Positions 26,835 through 34,492 of a stretch of DNA of 53,643 nucleotides are shown here, piece after piece. The translations under genes and the position numbers were made by a program. The notes under the pieces are model-generated. The model did no database searches. It saw only the letters and a program-made list of their open reading frames with translations, and had not been told where the DNA came from. The number at the start of each line of letters is the position of its first letter. Position 1 is the stretch's first letter. This DNA is from Bacteroidota bacterium (lineage in GTDB: Bacteria; Bacteroidota; Bacteroidia; Bacteroidales; PUMT01), in assembly GCA_003554865.1 (NCBI GenBank), contig PWHJ01000029.1, positions 1-53,643 on the forward strand, given 5' to 3'.

Positions 26835-27980
26835 TCATTCCTTCCCTTCAATTTGACATGTCAGTGACTCAATTCCCTCAACCATGGCATCCCATGTAAA
26901 CCTTTTCCTTTCAATTTCTACATTTTCGGTAAATTCCTTTTCACGCTCGTTGATATAAAAATCATAAATGGCATCCGCTATTTCAACCGGTGAAGGATTT
27001 GTAACATATCCCACACGGCCGTCAGGAACCATCCCGGGTAATCCGCCGACACCGGTCACCAGCATCGGGCGGGCAAAATGATAAGCAATCTGGGTAACAC
27101 CGCTTTGTGTTGCCGACCGGTACGGCTGCACTACCATATCGGCCGAGCAGAAATAATATTTTACCTTCTCTTTTGGAACAAAGCCTTCGGTAAAGCCTAC
27201 CTTCCCTTTAAGATTCAAATCTCTTACCATTTGCTTGTAATAATCCGGATCTTCATAAAACTCGCCTGCAACGATCAGATTCACGTTCATATCTTTGAGC
27301 CTTTCATCTGACAAAGCTTTCAGCAGAAGATCAAGCCCCTTGTATTTTCTTACTATACCGAAAAAAAGAATATACCGTTTTGCGGGGTCAAGTTTCAGAA
27401 AACTGCATGCATCCTTTTTATCCACTGCCTTACCGAATGTATCATAGACCGGATGGGGTACACATACCGAAGGGCGGTTTATGCCCAGATTTTCAATATC
27501 CTGTTTAACACTTTCAGACATTACAACAAACCCGTCGCATCCCTTTAAAAAATAGCGGGTGAAGCGTTTTGCCAAGGGAAATCTGTCATGGGGGTCAACA
27601 TTGTGCACCAGACCTATTATCTTAACATTGAACCTTTTTTTTAAACGTCTTAGTATAAAACCATAGGCGGGAGCAAAAAAGGGAAGCCAGTAATGTACGA
27701 TCAAACAACAAGGATGCAATTTTGCTGCATAAGCGGCTGTTTTAAACCAGGAAAAAGGATTTAGAGGATTTATTATCCTTTTGATATTGATATCGCCCGG
27801 GGGAGCTCCTTTTTCAAACTGGGTTTTTCCCGGAAAAAGCAATGAGGGATACTGAAGTGTGAAACTTACAATTTCACTGCTGTGTCCTGATGAGGACAAG
27901 CTTCTGCAAAGAGCTTCATTAAAATTCGCTATACCCCCCCTGAAGGGGTAAGCCGGACCAATTAGCAAATATCGCAACAT
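26835..27980 (-). CDS. Glycosyltransferase family 4 (group 1)
   Basis: 381 residues with the GT-B fold. The start (YLLIGPAYPFRGGIANFNEAL) is the acceptor-side Gly-rich loop, the middle has YILFFGIVRKYKGLDLLLKAL, and the C-terminal nucleotide-sugar site is QSGVTQIAYHFARPMLVTGVGG with YVTNPS later. It probably transfers a sugar in cell-surface glycan synthesis; donor and acceptor cannot be read from sequence. It is the last gene of a three-gene operon: its ATG directly abuts the stop of the GT2 gene. Confidence 0.92.
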   Translation of the reverse strand: MLRYLLIGPAYPFRGGIANFNEALCRSLSSSGHSSEIVSFTLQYPSLLFPGKTQFEKGAPPGDINIKRIINPLNPFSWFKTAAYAAKLHPCCLIVHYWLPFFAPAYGFILRRLKKRFNVKIIGLVHNVDPHDRFPLAKRFTRYFLKGCDGFVVMSESVKQDIENLGINRPSVCVPHPVYDTFGKAVDKKDACSFLKLDPAKRYILFFGIVRKYKGLDLLLKALSDERLKDMNVNLIVAGEFYEDPDYYKQMVRDLNLKGKVGFTEGFVPKEKVKYYFCSADMVVQPYRSATQSGVTQIAYHFARPMLVTGVGGLPGMVPDGRVGYVTNPSPVEIADAIYDFYINEREKEFTENVEIERKRFTWDAMVEGIESLTCQIEGKE

Positions 27981-28934
27981 TTACACGTTAATCTTTTCTT
28001 CAATGAGGTATCTGTCCTTATAAGGAGAGTTACGTGATATAAGCTCACCCAGAAAGCCCGCCACAAAAAGCTGGGTGCCCATTACCATGGCAGCAAGGGC
28101 AATATAAAAATAGGGGCTTTCTGTTACAAGTCCCAGTCTTATACCATGATAGAGATAATAAATCTTTTGACCTCCCAGCCAGGCCGCCATCAAAAAACCA
28201 AGTATAAACATCAGGGTGCCCATAGTGCCGAAAAGGTGCATAGGCCGCTTTCCGAAGCGAAGTACAAAGGTGAGAGAGATAAGGTCAAGAAAACCTTTCA
28301 TAAAGCGTCCTAAACCGAACTTGGTGGAACCGTATTTCCTCTGCCTGTGGGGAACGACCTTTTCGGCTATGGCTGAAAAACCGGCCTTTTTAACCATCAC
28401 AGGCAGATAACGGTGCATCTCACCGTAAACCTCTATACTTTTAACCACCTCACTTCTGTATGCTTTCAGCCCGCAATTGAAATCGTGCAAGGGAATGCCG
28501 GTTGCAATACGCGCAGTCTTGTTGAAAATGCGGCTTGGAATTGTTTTGCTGAGAGGATCATAGCGGCGCTTTTTCCACCCCGAAACCATATCGTACTTCT
28601 CCCCGGTTATCATACGGTAAAGCTCAGGTATCTCTTCCGGACTGTCCTGCAAATCGGCATCCAATGTGATAACTACATCTCCTGATGCAACCTCGAAACC
28701 ACAATAAAGAGCGGCCGACTTGCCGTAATTCCTCCTGAATTTTATTGCTTTGATTGTGTCATACCTGGCAGAAAGCTCCTGTATAACCTTCCATGAACGG
28801 TCATCACTCCCGTCGTCAATCACAATTATCTCATATGACAGATCATGACTCTCCATTACACTGTTTATCCAGTCAATCAGCTCCGGAACAGACTGCTCTT
28901 CATTATACAGGGGAACAACTATTGATATATCCAT
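27981..28934 (-). CDS. Glycosyltransferase family 2, polyprenyl-phosphate sugar transferase type
   Basis: 317 residues. The GT-A domain (1-225) has SIVVPLYNEE, VIDDGSDD and TLDADLQDSPEEI, the signature of DPM1/GtrB/ArnC-like enzymes. Two transmembrane helices follow (about 236-258 and 270-292). This group makes polyprenyl-phosphate-linked sugars on the cytoplasmic side of the inner membrane. It is 11 bp downstream of the DUF4199 gene and adjoins the GT4 gene without a gap. The exact sugar is not predictable. Confidence 0.92.
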   Translation of the reverse strand: MDISIVVPLYNEEQSVPELIDWINSVMESHDLSYEIIVIDDGSDDRSWKVIQELSARYDTIKAIKFRRNYGKSAALYCGFEVASGDVVITLDADLQDSPEEIPELYRMITGEKYDMVSGWKKRRYDPLSKTIPSRIFNKTARIATGIPLHDFNCGLKAYRSEVVKSIEVYGEMHRYLPVMVKKAGFSAIAEKVVPHRQRKYGSTKFGLGRFMKGFLDLISLTFVLRFGKRPMHLFGTMGTLMFILGFLMAAWLGGQKIYYLYHGIRLGLVTESPYFYIALAAMVMGTQLFVAGFLGELISRNSPYKDRYLIEEKINV

Positions 28935-28945
28935 TGTAATGACTT

Positions 28946-29470
28946 TTAAGCTTGAAGTATTTTAGTTTTTTTCAAAAAGATCGAAGTTATAAGTGAAAAA
29001 AGAAATCCCATAAACACCGTATTAAATAATTGGCCAATAGCTATAACAAAAGGAGTCAGCACCCTTTCCTGCAACTGCATTGCCGTATCAATTTGTTCTT
29101 CCGTGAAGCCACCCTCATAAAGGCGCCTTGAAACCTCGGCAAGGGATTTATCCACCAGGCCGGGATCAATAAACTTGTGCAAAACATAAATAAAAACAGA
29201 CAAAACTATGGATGCAAAAAGGCTTACAAGAAGTCCCGTGGCAAGAGACTTGCCGTATGTGATAAAACCGCCAAGCTCATTATCACGAAAAGCCTTGGTT
29301 GCCAAAACAATACCGGCAATCAAAATCAGATAGCCAATGTAACCTGTAATATTTTCAATGGTCAGGCCCAGCATCCACATAATTGTTTGATAGATGACAA
29401 AAACAAGGCCCAGCGTTACACCATAATTGAAGGTACTCTTAAGAATGGAGACTTCTCTTTGTTCTTCCAT
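28946..29470 (-). CDS. DUF4199 membrane protein
   Basis: 174 residues, four hydrophobic helices (about 12-33, 40-58, 73-95, 140-163) with a helical periplasmic loop between the third and fourth. The pattern and the FRDNELGGFITYGKSLATGLL segment fit DUF4199, a family almost confined to Bacteroidota. It has no known activity. It is often found directly upstream of a GT2 gene in this phylum, as here, which suggests a role in membrane-linked sugar handling; that is inference from neighbourhood. Confidence 0.88.
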   Translation of the reverse strand: MEEQREVSILKSTFNYGVTLGLVFVIYQTIMWMLGLTIENITGYIGYLILIAGIVLATKAFRDNELGGFITYGKSLATGLLVSLFASIVLSVFIYVLHKFIDPGLVDKSLAEVSRRLYEGGFTEEQIDTAMQLQERVLTPFVIAIGQLFNTVFMGFLFSLITSIFLKKTKILQA

Positions 29471-29596
29471 ATTTTTTAAATTTAGTATGATTTATTGCCA
29501 CCGTCACAAGTCTGATCAATAAACCTGAAAAAACAGCAGGGAAACATGTACAATAAAAAAACAAATATATCGGTTTTTCAAAAATAAAGATATAAA

Positions 29597-29628
29597 ATTG
29601 GAAAATGGCTTCTTAGTTATTACTTTTG
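29597..29628 (+). promoter_or_regulatory. Promoter of SRP RNA gene
   Basis: ATTG (29597-29600), a 20-nt spacer and TACTTTTG (29621-29628) match the Bacteroidota -33/-7 pattern. The RNA's first paired base is 29633, five bases after the -7 box, as expected. Confidence 0.8.
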
Positions 29629-29632
29629 CATT

Positions 29633-29733
29633 GTGGGCAAGTCTTATACGGCCAGCTCCCGTCGAACTCCCCCAGGTCCGGAAGGAAGCAAGGGTAGACG
29701 GTTGTAGCGGTGCGATATAAGGAGCTTGCCCAC
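29633..29733 (+). ncRNA. ffs: Signal recognition particle RNA, small bacterial type (4.5S)
   Basis: About 101 nt. The apical Ffh-binding domain is recognised by CAGGTCCGGAAGGAAGCA, the universally conserved GGAA-loop hairpin with its asymmetric internal loop. The ends close with GTGGGCAAG pairing with CTTGCCCAC (29725-29733), followed by a seven-T terminator tract. With Ffh it targets nascent membrane and exported proteins to FtsY. It is a free-standing gene with its own promoter at 29597-29628. Confidence 0.96.
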
Positions 29734-29823
29734 TTTTTTTGTCTTAACACCTTGCCTCGCGGAGACTTAAAAACTACCACCCAGTTATAAAAGGATAATT
29801 AACCCTGATCTGTTTATATCTGT

Positions 29824-29855
29824 TTTATTTTTTTAAAAAGAGATTGTTAAATTTG
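29824..29855 (+). promoter_or_regulatory. Candidate promoter of the transaldolase-like gene
   Basis: TTTA (29824-29827), 20-nt spacer, TAAATTTG (29848-29855). The -7 box is perfect, the -33 box matches three of four positions. Confidence 0.5.
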
Positions 29856-29903
29856 TAAAGATCAAAATAAGCAGTTTATCTAACCACTAAAACTCTTGAA
29901 TAA

Positions 29904-30560
29904 ATGAAGTTCTTTATTGATACCGCCAACATAGATCAGATCAAAACAGCCCAAAGCCTGGGCATTATTGACGGAGTTACAACCAACCCTTCCCTTATGG
30001 CCAAAGAAGGTATCAAAGGGGAAAAAAATATTTCAGATCACTACTTAAAGATTTGCAATAGTGTGAAAGGTGATGTCAGCGCCGAGGTTATCTCAACCGA
30101 TTTTGAAGGGATGATCGGCGAAGCCGAGAAACTTGCCTCACTGCATTCGCAGATCGTGGTAAAGATACCTGTTATAAGGGAAGGTATAAAGGCGATCAGG
30201 TACCTCTCATCAAAAGGAATAAGAACAAACTGTACGCTGGTTTTTAACCCGGGTCAGGCACTTCTGGCTGCAAAAGCAGGTGCATCGTATGTCTCGCCCT
30301 TTATAGGCCGTCTTGACGACATAGGCGAAAACGGAATAGAGCTGATTGAAAAGCTGGTTGACATATTCAACTACTACGGTTTCGGGACCGAAGTTCTTGC
30401 CGCCTCCATCAGGAATACCAATCATATATTAAGGTGCATGGAAGCCGGGGCCGATGTTGCGACTTGTCCGCTCGAGCCGATTCTGGGACTGCTCAGGCAT
30501 CCCCTGACCGAGAGCGGACTTGAAAAATTCCTTGCCGATCATAAAAAACTAAACGATTGA
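29904..30560 (+). CDS. tal: Transaldolase / fructose-6-phosphate aldolase (TalC/Fsa subfamily)
   Basis: 218 residues, the short transaldolase form. FIDTANIDQIKTA at the start and GVTTNPSLMAKEG at 24-36 are diagnostic; the Schiff-base lysine is Lys87 in VVKIPV. TNCTLVFNPGQALLAAKAGA and SPFIGRLDDIG follow. Enzymes of this size are annotated either as transaldolase or as fructose-6-phosphate aldolase; Glu61 in AEVIST favours transaldolase. It would work in the non-oxidative pentose phosphate pathway with rpe, which is also in this window but unlinked. It may share a transcript with the YciO-like gene 46 bp downstream. Confidence 0.92.
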   Translation: MKFFIDTANIDQIKTAQSLGIIDGVTTNPSLMAKEGIKGEKNISDHYLKICNSVKGDVSAEVISTDFEGMIGEAEKLASLHSQIVVKIPVIREGIKAIRYLSSKGIRTNCTLVFNPGQALLAAKAGASYVSPFIGRLDDIGENGIELIEKLVDIFNYYGFGTEVLAASIRNTNHILRCMEAGADVATCPLEPILGLLRHPLTESGLEKFLADHKKLND

Positions 30561-30606
30561 TCAGCAGGTCAAAGCAAGCAATTTTTAACCAGTTAAAAAC
30601 AGGCCT

Positions 30607-31224
30607 ATGCTTTTAAAGATCTATCCGGAAAACCCCAATATGAGGCACGTTTTGAAAGTAGCGGATATACTTAAAAACGGGGGGATAATTATTTACCCGA
30701 CCGATACTGTATACGGGATGGGATGCGATATTTCAAATACCAAAGCCGTGGAAAAGATAGCCCGTCTTAAGGGTATAAAACTTAAAGATGCTGATTTCTC
30801 ATTCATCTGTAACGATTTCAGCACTCTTTCAAATTACACGCAACATTTCAGCAACGCCACCTTCAAGCTTCTGAAAAAAAACCTGCCGGGTCCTTTTACA
30901 TTCATACTGCCTGCTTCAAGCAACGTGCCCAAAATACTTCACAGGAAAAAGAAAACGGTTGGTGTACGCATCCCCGACAACCCGATAATTCTAAAAATTG
31001 CTGAAACCCTGGGCAGGCCGATTCTGAACACCTCCATTTATGATGAAGACGAAGTTGTGGAATACACAACCGATCCGGAGCTGATACATGAAAATTTCGA
31101 AAAAAAGGTTGACGCGGTCATAAACGGCGGATATGGCGGCAACATCCCATCAACCGTGGTGGATTGCACCGAAAACGAAGAGCCTGTAATAATCCGTGAA
31201 GGCAAAGGGGTGCTTGAATTATAG
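30607..31224 (+). CDS. YciO-type member of the TsaC/Sua5/YrdC family
   Basis: 205 residues with the YrdC fold: GGIIIYPTDTVYGMGCD opens the domain, then FSFICNDFSTLSNYTQ, PGPFTFILPAS and GVRIPDNPI. The spacing and the FSFICNDFSTLS segment resemble E. coli YciO rather than TsaC. TsaC makes threonylcarbamoyl-AMP for the t6A37 tRNA modification; YciO has the fold, but its ability to support t6A synthesis is doubtful. Another family member should exist elsewhere if this one is not functional in t6A. It ends 4 bp from the convergent trkH stop. Confidence 0.87.
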   Translation: MLLKIYPENPNMRHVLKVADILKNGGIIIYPTDTVYGMGCDISNTKAVEKIARLKGIKLKDADFSFICNDFSTLSNYTQHFSNATFKLLKKNLPGPFTFILPASSNVPKILHRKKKTVGVRIPDNPIILKIAETLGRPILNTSIYDEDEVVEYTTDPELIHENFEKKVDAVINGGYGGNIPSTVVDCTENEEPVIIREGKGVLEL

Positions 31225-31228
31225 AATT

Positions 31229-32677
31229 CTACTTTCTCCAAAAGGAGGGTGAAAAGAGTACAAGCACGGTAAACAGCTCCAGGCGCCCAAGCATCATAAG
31301 GAACGAGAGGTACCATTTTCCGGATACCGGTATGTGTGAATAATTTTCTACCGGTCCCACATCCCCTATCCCCGGACCGACATTGCCCAGAGTTGCAGCC
31401 ACAGCTCCAAAAGATGTGTCAAGGTTGTAACCCATCGATGCTATAACGCCTACACTGATTAGAAGTATTACGATGTAAAAAAACACGAATGCCATCACAT
31501 TGTTTATAATATGGGACGGTACAACCTGGTTGTTGTAACGCACCTGTACGACGGCACTGGGGTATATAAGCCTTTTCAGCTCCAGGTAGCTGTTCCTGAA
31601 TATAAGCAGTACCCTTATCATTTTAACCCCGGCGGCGGTAGAACCGGCACTCCCGCCAAAAAACATAAGAATAAAAATAATAATTGAAAAAAGCGGAAAC
31701 CACTGAAGATAGTCGGAGGTAACATAACCGGTTGTTGTAACAATAGATACCACCTGAAAAGCAGCTTTTCTAAATGAATCCTCAACTGAAACTTCACCCA
31801 GTATTATAAAGCCTGCCGTTATTATCACCGTAAAAAAAACTATAACGGTAAAATAAAACCTGAATTCATCGTTTTCCCATGCTTTTTTAAACTTTCCATG
31901 CAAGGCAAAATAAGAGAGAGTAAAATTTGTGCCTGCTGCAATCATGAAAAAAATGATGACATATTGAATGTATGCCGAGTCGAAATGTGCAATGCTGGCC
32001 TGTTTTGTTGAAAATCCGCCGGTTGCCATTGTGGTAAACGCATGGTTAACCGCATCAAAAAGATCTACTCCCCCAACCATCATAAGTATTATCTGGGCAA
32101 GTGAGAATATAATATAGATACCCCAGAGTCTTTTGGCTGTTTCCTTAACGCGTGGATGGATCTTCTCTTTGGTGGGACCGGGCACTTCGGCCACAAAAAG
32201 CTGCATGCCGCCTACACCAAGTATAGGCAAAATGGCCAGTGAAAGAACAATTATGCCCAGTCCGCCGATCCACTGTGTAAGGCTCCGCCAGAAAAGCAAT
32301 CCGTGCGGGAGTGATTCAATATCTTCAATTATGGTTGCCCCGGTTGTTGTAAAACCTGACATTGTCTCAAAAAATGCATCGGTTACCGAGGAGAAGGTGC
32401 CGCTTAAAACAAAAGGCATAGAGCCAAATATTGAAAACATCACCCAAACCAGTCCAACGATTATAAAACCCTCCCTTTTCCCGATAAAAGTGTCTTCTCT
32501 GCGGGTGGGCAACCATGCACTGCCTCCTACAACAAGTATGGCGATAAAGGTCAGCAAAAAAGCCTGAAAATCCTCTCCTCCATAGGCCAGGGAAACAATA
32601 ATGCACAAGCCTATGAAAAAGCCTTCTATCAGCAAAAGCAGGCCGAGGATATTGATTATTTTTTTCCAGTTAACCAT
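31229..32677 (-). CDS. trkH: Trk-type potassium uptake membrane subunit TrkH
   Basis: 482 residues, multi-spanning, with the four pore-loop repeats of the Trk/Ktr/HKT family: ETMSGFTTTGATII, FTTMATGGFST, SIVTTTGYVTSDY and ATLGNVGPGIG. Each carries the Gly that lines the selectivity filter. It imports K+ together with the cytoplasmic gating subunit TrkA. trkA is upstream on the same strand, 271 bp away, so they may be one transcription unit with an inverted repeat between them. Confidence 0.96.
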   Translation of the reverse strand: MVNWKKIINILGLLLLIEGFFIGLCIIVSLAYGGEDFQAFLLTFIAILVVGGSAWLPTRREDTFIGKREGFIIVGLVWVMFSIFGSMPFVLSGTFSSVTDAFFETMSGFTTTGATIIEDIESLPHGLLFWRSLTQWIGGLGIIVLSLAILPILGVGGMQLFVAEVPGPTKEKIHPRVKETAKRLWGIYIIFSLAQIILMMVGGVDLFDAVNHAFTTMATGGFSTKQASIAHFDSAYIQYVIIFFMIAAGTNFTLSYFALHGKFKKAWENDEFRFYFTVIVFFTVIITAGFIILGEVSVEDSFRKAAFQVVSIVTTTGYVTSDYLQWFPLFSIIIFILMFFGGSAGSTAAGVKMIRVLLIFRNSYLELKRLIYPSAVVQVRYNNQVVPSHIINNVMAFVFFYIVILLISVGVIASMGYNLDTSFGAVAATLGNVGPGIGDVGPVENYSHIPVSGKWYLSFLMMLGRLELFTVLVLFSPSFWRK

Positions 32678-32703
32678 GAAAAAATAAAATTGCCGGAGCT
32701 TAC

Positions 32704-32749
32704 GGCAGGGAAAAACTGCAATCCCCGGCCAAGGGTTATCCCTGCCTCT
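32704..32749. repeat. Inverted repeat between trkA and trkH
   Basis: GGCAGGGA (32705-32712) pairs with TCCCTGCC (32741-32748) across about 28 nt, in a GC-rich island of an otherwise AT-rich spacer. A further GCCTGCCGG follows. It could be an attenuator or stability hairpin in the trkA-trkH transcript, or a dispersed intergenic repeat. Confidence 0.5.
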
Positions 32750-32948
32750 GCCTGCCGGTCATTTTACAATCAAAAACAAGAAGGCAAGGTTATGATATTT
32801 TATTTATATTTCAAAACCAAAAACTTTAAATCGGGATATGTTTTACGGATTCTGTTCATACGGGCCTGGCTGCCAAAGACTCAAAGTATAACTCCCGGTT
32901 ATTGAGATTATCAGTCCTTTTACCATCACAGCGCAATAATGAGGGGGT

Positions 32949-34292
32949 TCAGGAACTGAAAAATTTGCCCACTTTAAAGATTGCAGAGGGCAGGGCAAAA
33001 ACAACAACACGGTCATTCTCCTTTATTTGTGTCTCACCGCGGGCAACAAAACTTGACTTGCCGCGAATTATACCTCCTATTATGGCATCTTTTGGAAAAT
33101 TGATATCCTTAATAGGACCCTTTGTTGCGACACTACCGGGTTTGGCAATAAACTCGAAAACTTCGGCTTCTGTGCCTGTAAGACATTTTATGGAGGTGAC
33201 CTCATCTGTCATTGTAAACCTGAATATACGGCTTGCGGCACTAACCTTTTTATTTATTATGGTATCAAGGCCCATATTTTCGGCAATGCCAATGTAGTCA
33301 AAATTCTCAACCTCGCAGATCACCTTCTTGACACCCATTTTTTTAGCCATCAGACAGGAGAGGATATTTGTCTCCGAATTTCCTGTAACGGCAATAAATG
33401 CATCCATACCCTTTATGCCTGAGTCCCTTAGTAACTCAATATCTCTGCCATCACCGTTGATTACAAGAGTTTTGTCGACCAGATCGGATATTTTCTCGCA
33501 CTTTTCCCCGTTTATCTCAATAAGCTTGATATTTGTATCAGCTTCCAGATCAAGTGCCGTTCTTATACCTATCCGGCTGCCACCCATTATCAGGATATTC
33601 CTGACCGGAAACTCCTCCTTTCCTGCATACCTCATAATCTGCTTAATACTCGACTGGTTTGTAACGACATAAACCAGGTCGTTTGACTGGAAAATATCGT
33701 CTCCTGACGGGATGATTGTATCCCCGTTACGGGTTATTGCAACAGCCCTGTATTCGTGTTTTTTCTCATCATACTGTATATCCTTCAGCTTTTTGTTTAT
33801 AACCGGTGCGTTTTCTTCAAGTTTTATAACATACATTGATAGCCTTCCGCCTGTAAAATCCACAAAATCGGTTGAGGAGGTCTTGTTAAGCAGCGTTATT
33901 ATCTCCTTTGAGGCTATCCTTTCGGGGTATATCATATAGTCAATCCCCATAGATATAAAATGCTCCTTGTTTCTTGGAACAAGGAATTCCGAGCTGTCAA
34001 TACGTGCAATGGTCTTTTTGGCTCCCAGCCTTTTTGCCAGCAGTGCACCGGTTAAGTTGGTGTTTTCAAAATGCGATACCGCAATAAACAAATCGCACTT
34101 TTCAACATTGGCATCTTTCAGGGTCTTAAATGAGGTGACCGATCCCTGAACAGTCAAAACGTCGGAAACCGAATCGAAAAGTTTCAGCTTCTTACCGTCA
34201 GGGTCTATGACTGTTATATCATGCTTTTCATTGCTGAGCATCTTGGCAAGATGAGCTCCAACATCCCCGACTCCGGCAACAATGATGTCCAT
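32949..34292 (-). CDS. trkA: Trk potassium transport gating subunit TrkA
   Basis: 447 residues made of two RCK units. Each begins with a Rossmann nucleotide site: IIVAGVGDVGAHLAKML at residue 2, and ILIMGGSRIGIRTALDLE at about 231. The C-terminal subdomains (TrkA-C) end each half. It binds NAD(H)/ATP and gates the TrkH channel from the cytoplasmic side. trkH follows on the same strand. The double-RCK layout is that of E. coli TrkA, as opposed to the single-RCK KtrA. Confidence 0.96.
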   Translation of the reverse strand: MDIIVAGVGDVGAHLAKMLSNEKHDITVIDPDGKKLKLFDSVSDVLTVQGSVTSFKTLKDANVEKCDLFIAVSHFENTNLTGALLAKRLGAKKTIARIDSSEFLVPRNKEHFISMGIDYMIYPERIASKEIITLLNKTSSTDFVDFTGGRLSMYVIKLEENAPVINKKLKDIQYDEKKHEYRAVAITRNGDTIIPSGDDIFQSNDLVYVVTNQSSIKQIMRYAGKEEFPVRNILIMGGSRIGIRTALDLEADTNIKLIEINGEKCEKISDLVDKTLVINGDGRDIELLRDSGIKGMDAFIAVTGNSETNILSCLMAKKMGVKKVICEVENFDYIGIAENMGLDTIINKKVSAASRIFRFTMTDEVTSIKCLTGTEAEVFEFIAKPGSVATKGPIKDINFPKDAIIGGIIRGKSSFVARGETQIKENDRVVVFALPSAIFKVGKFFSS

Positions 34293-34492
34293 AAGGAAAT
34301 GTTTTTATTGTTAAACCCTGCCGGTTAATAAACCGGATGAAAATTTAAAATTCAATAAATCTACAAACTTAAACAAACAGATGTTTATTATCCAAACCTC
34401 AATATATTTTAAAGCATATCTGGCGCAAGCTTCTGCCGGTTCTTTTGCAATACCGCCAAAGTGTGCACAAAGCTACGGCCCCTTATCAGCCC

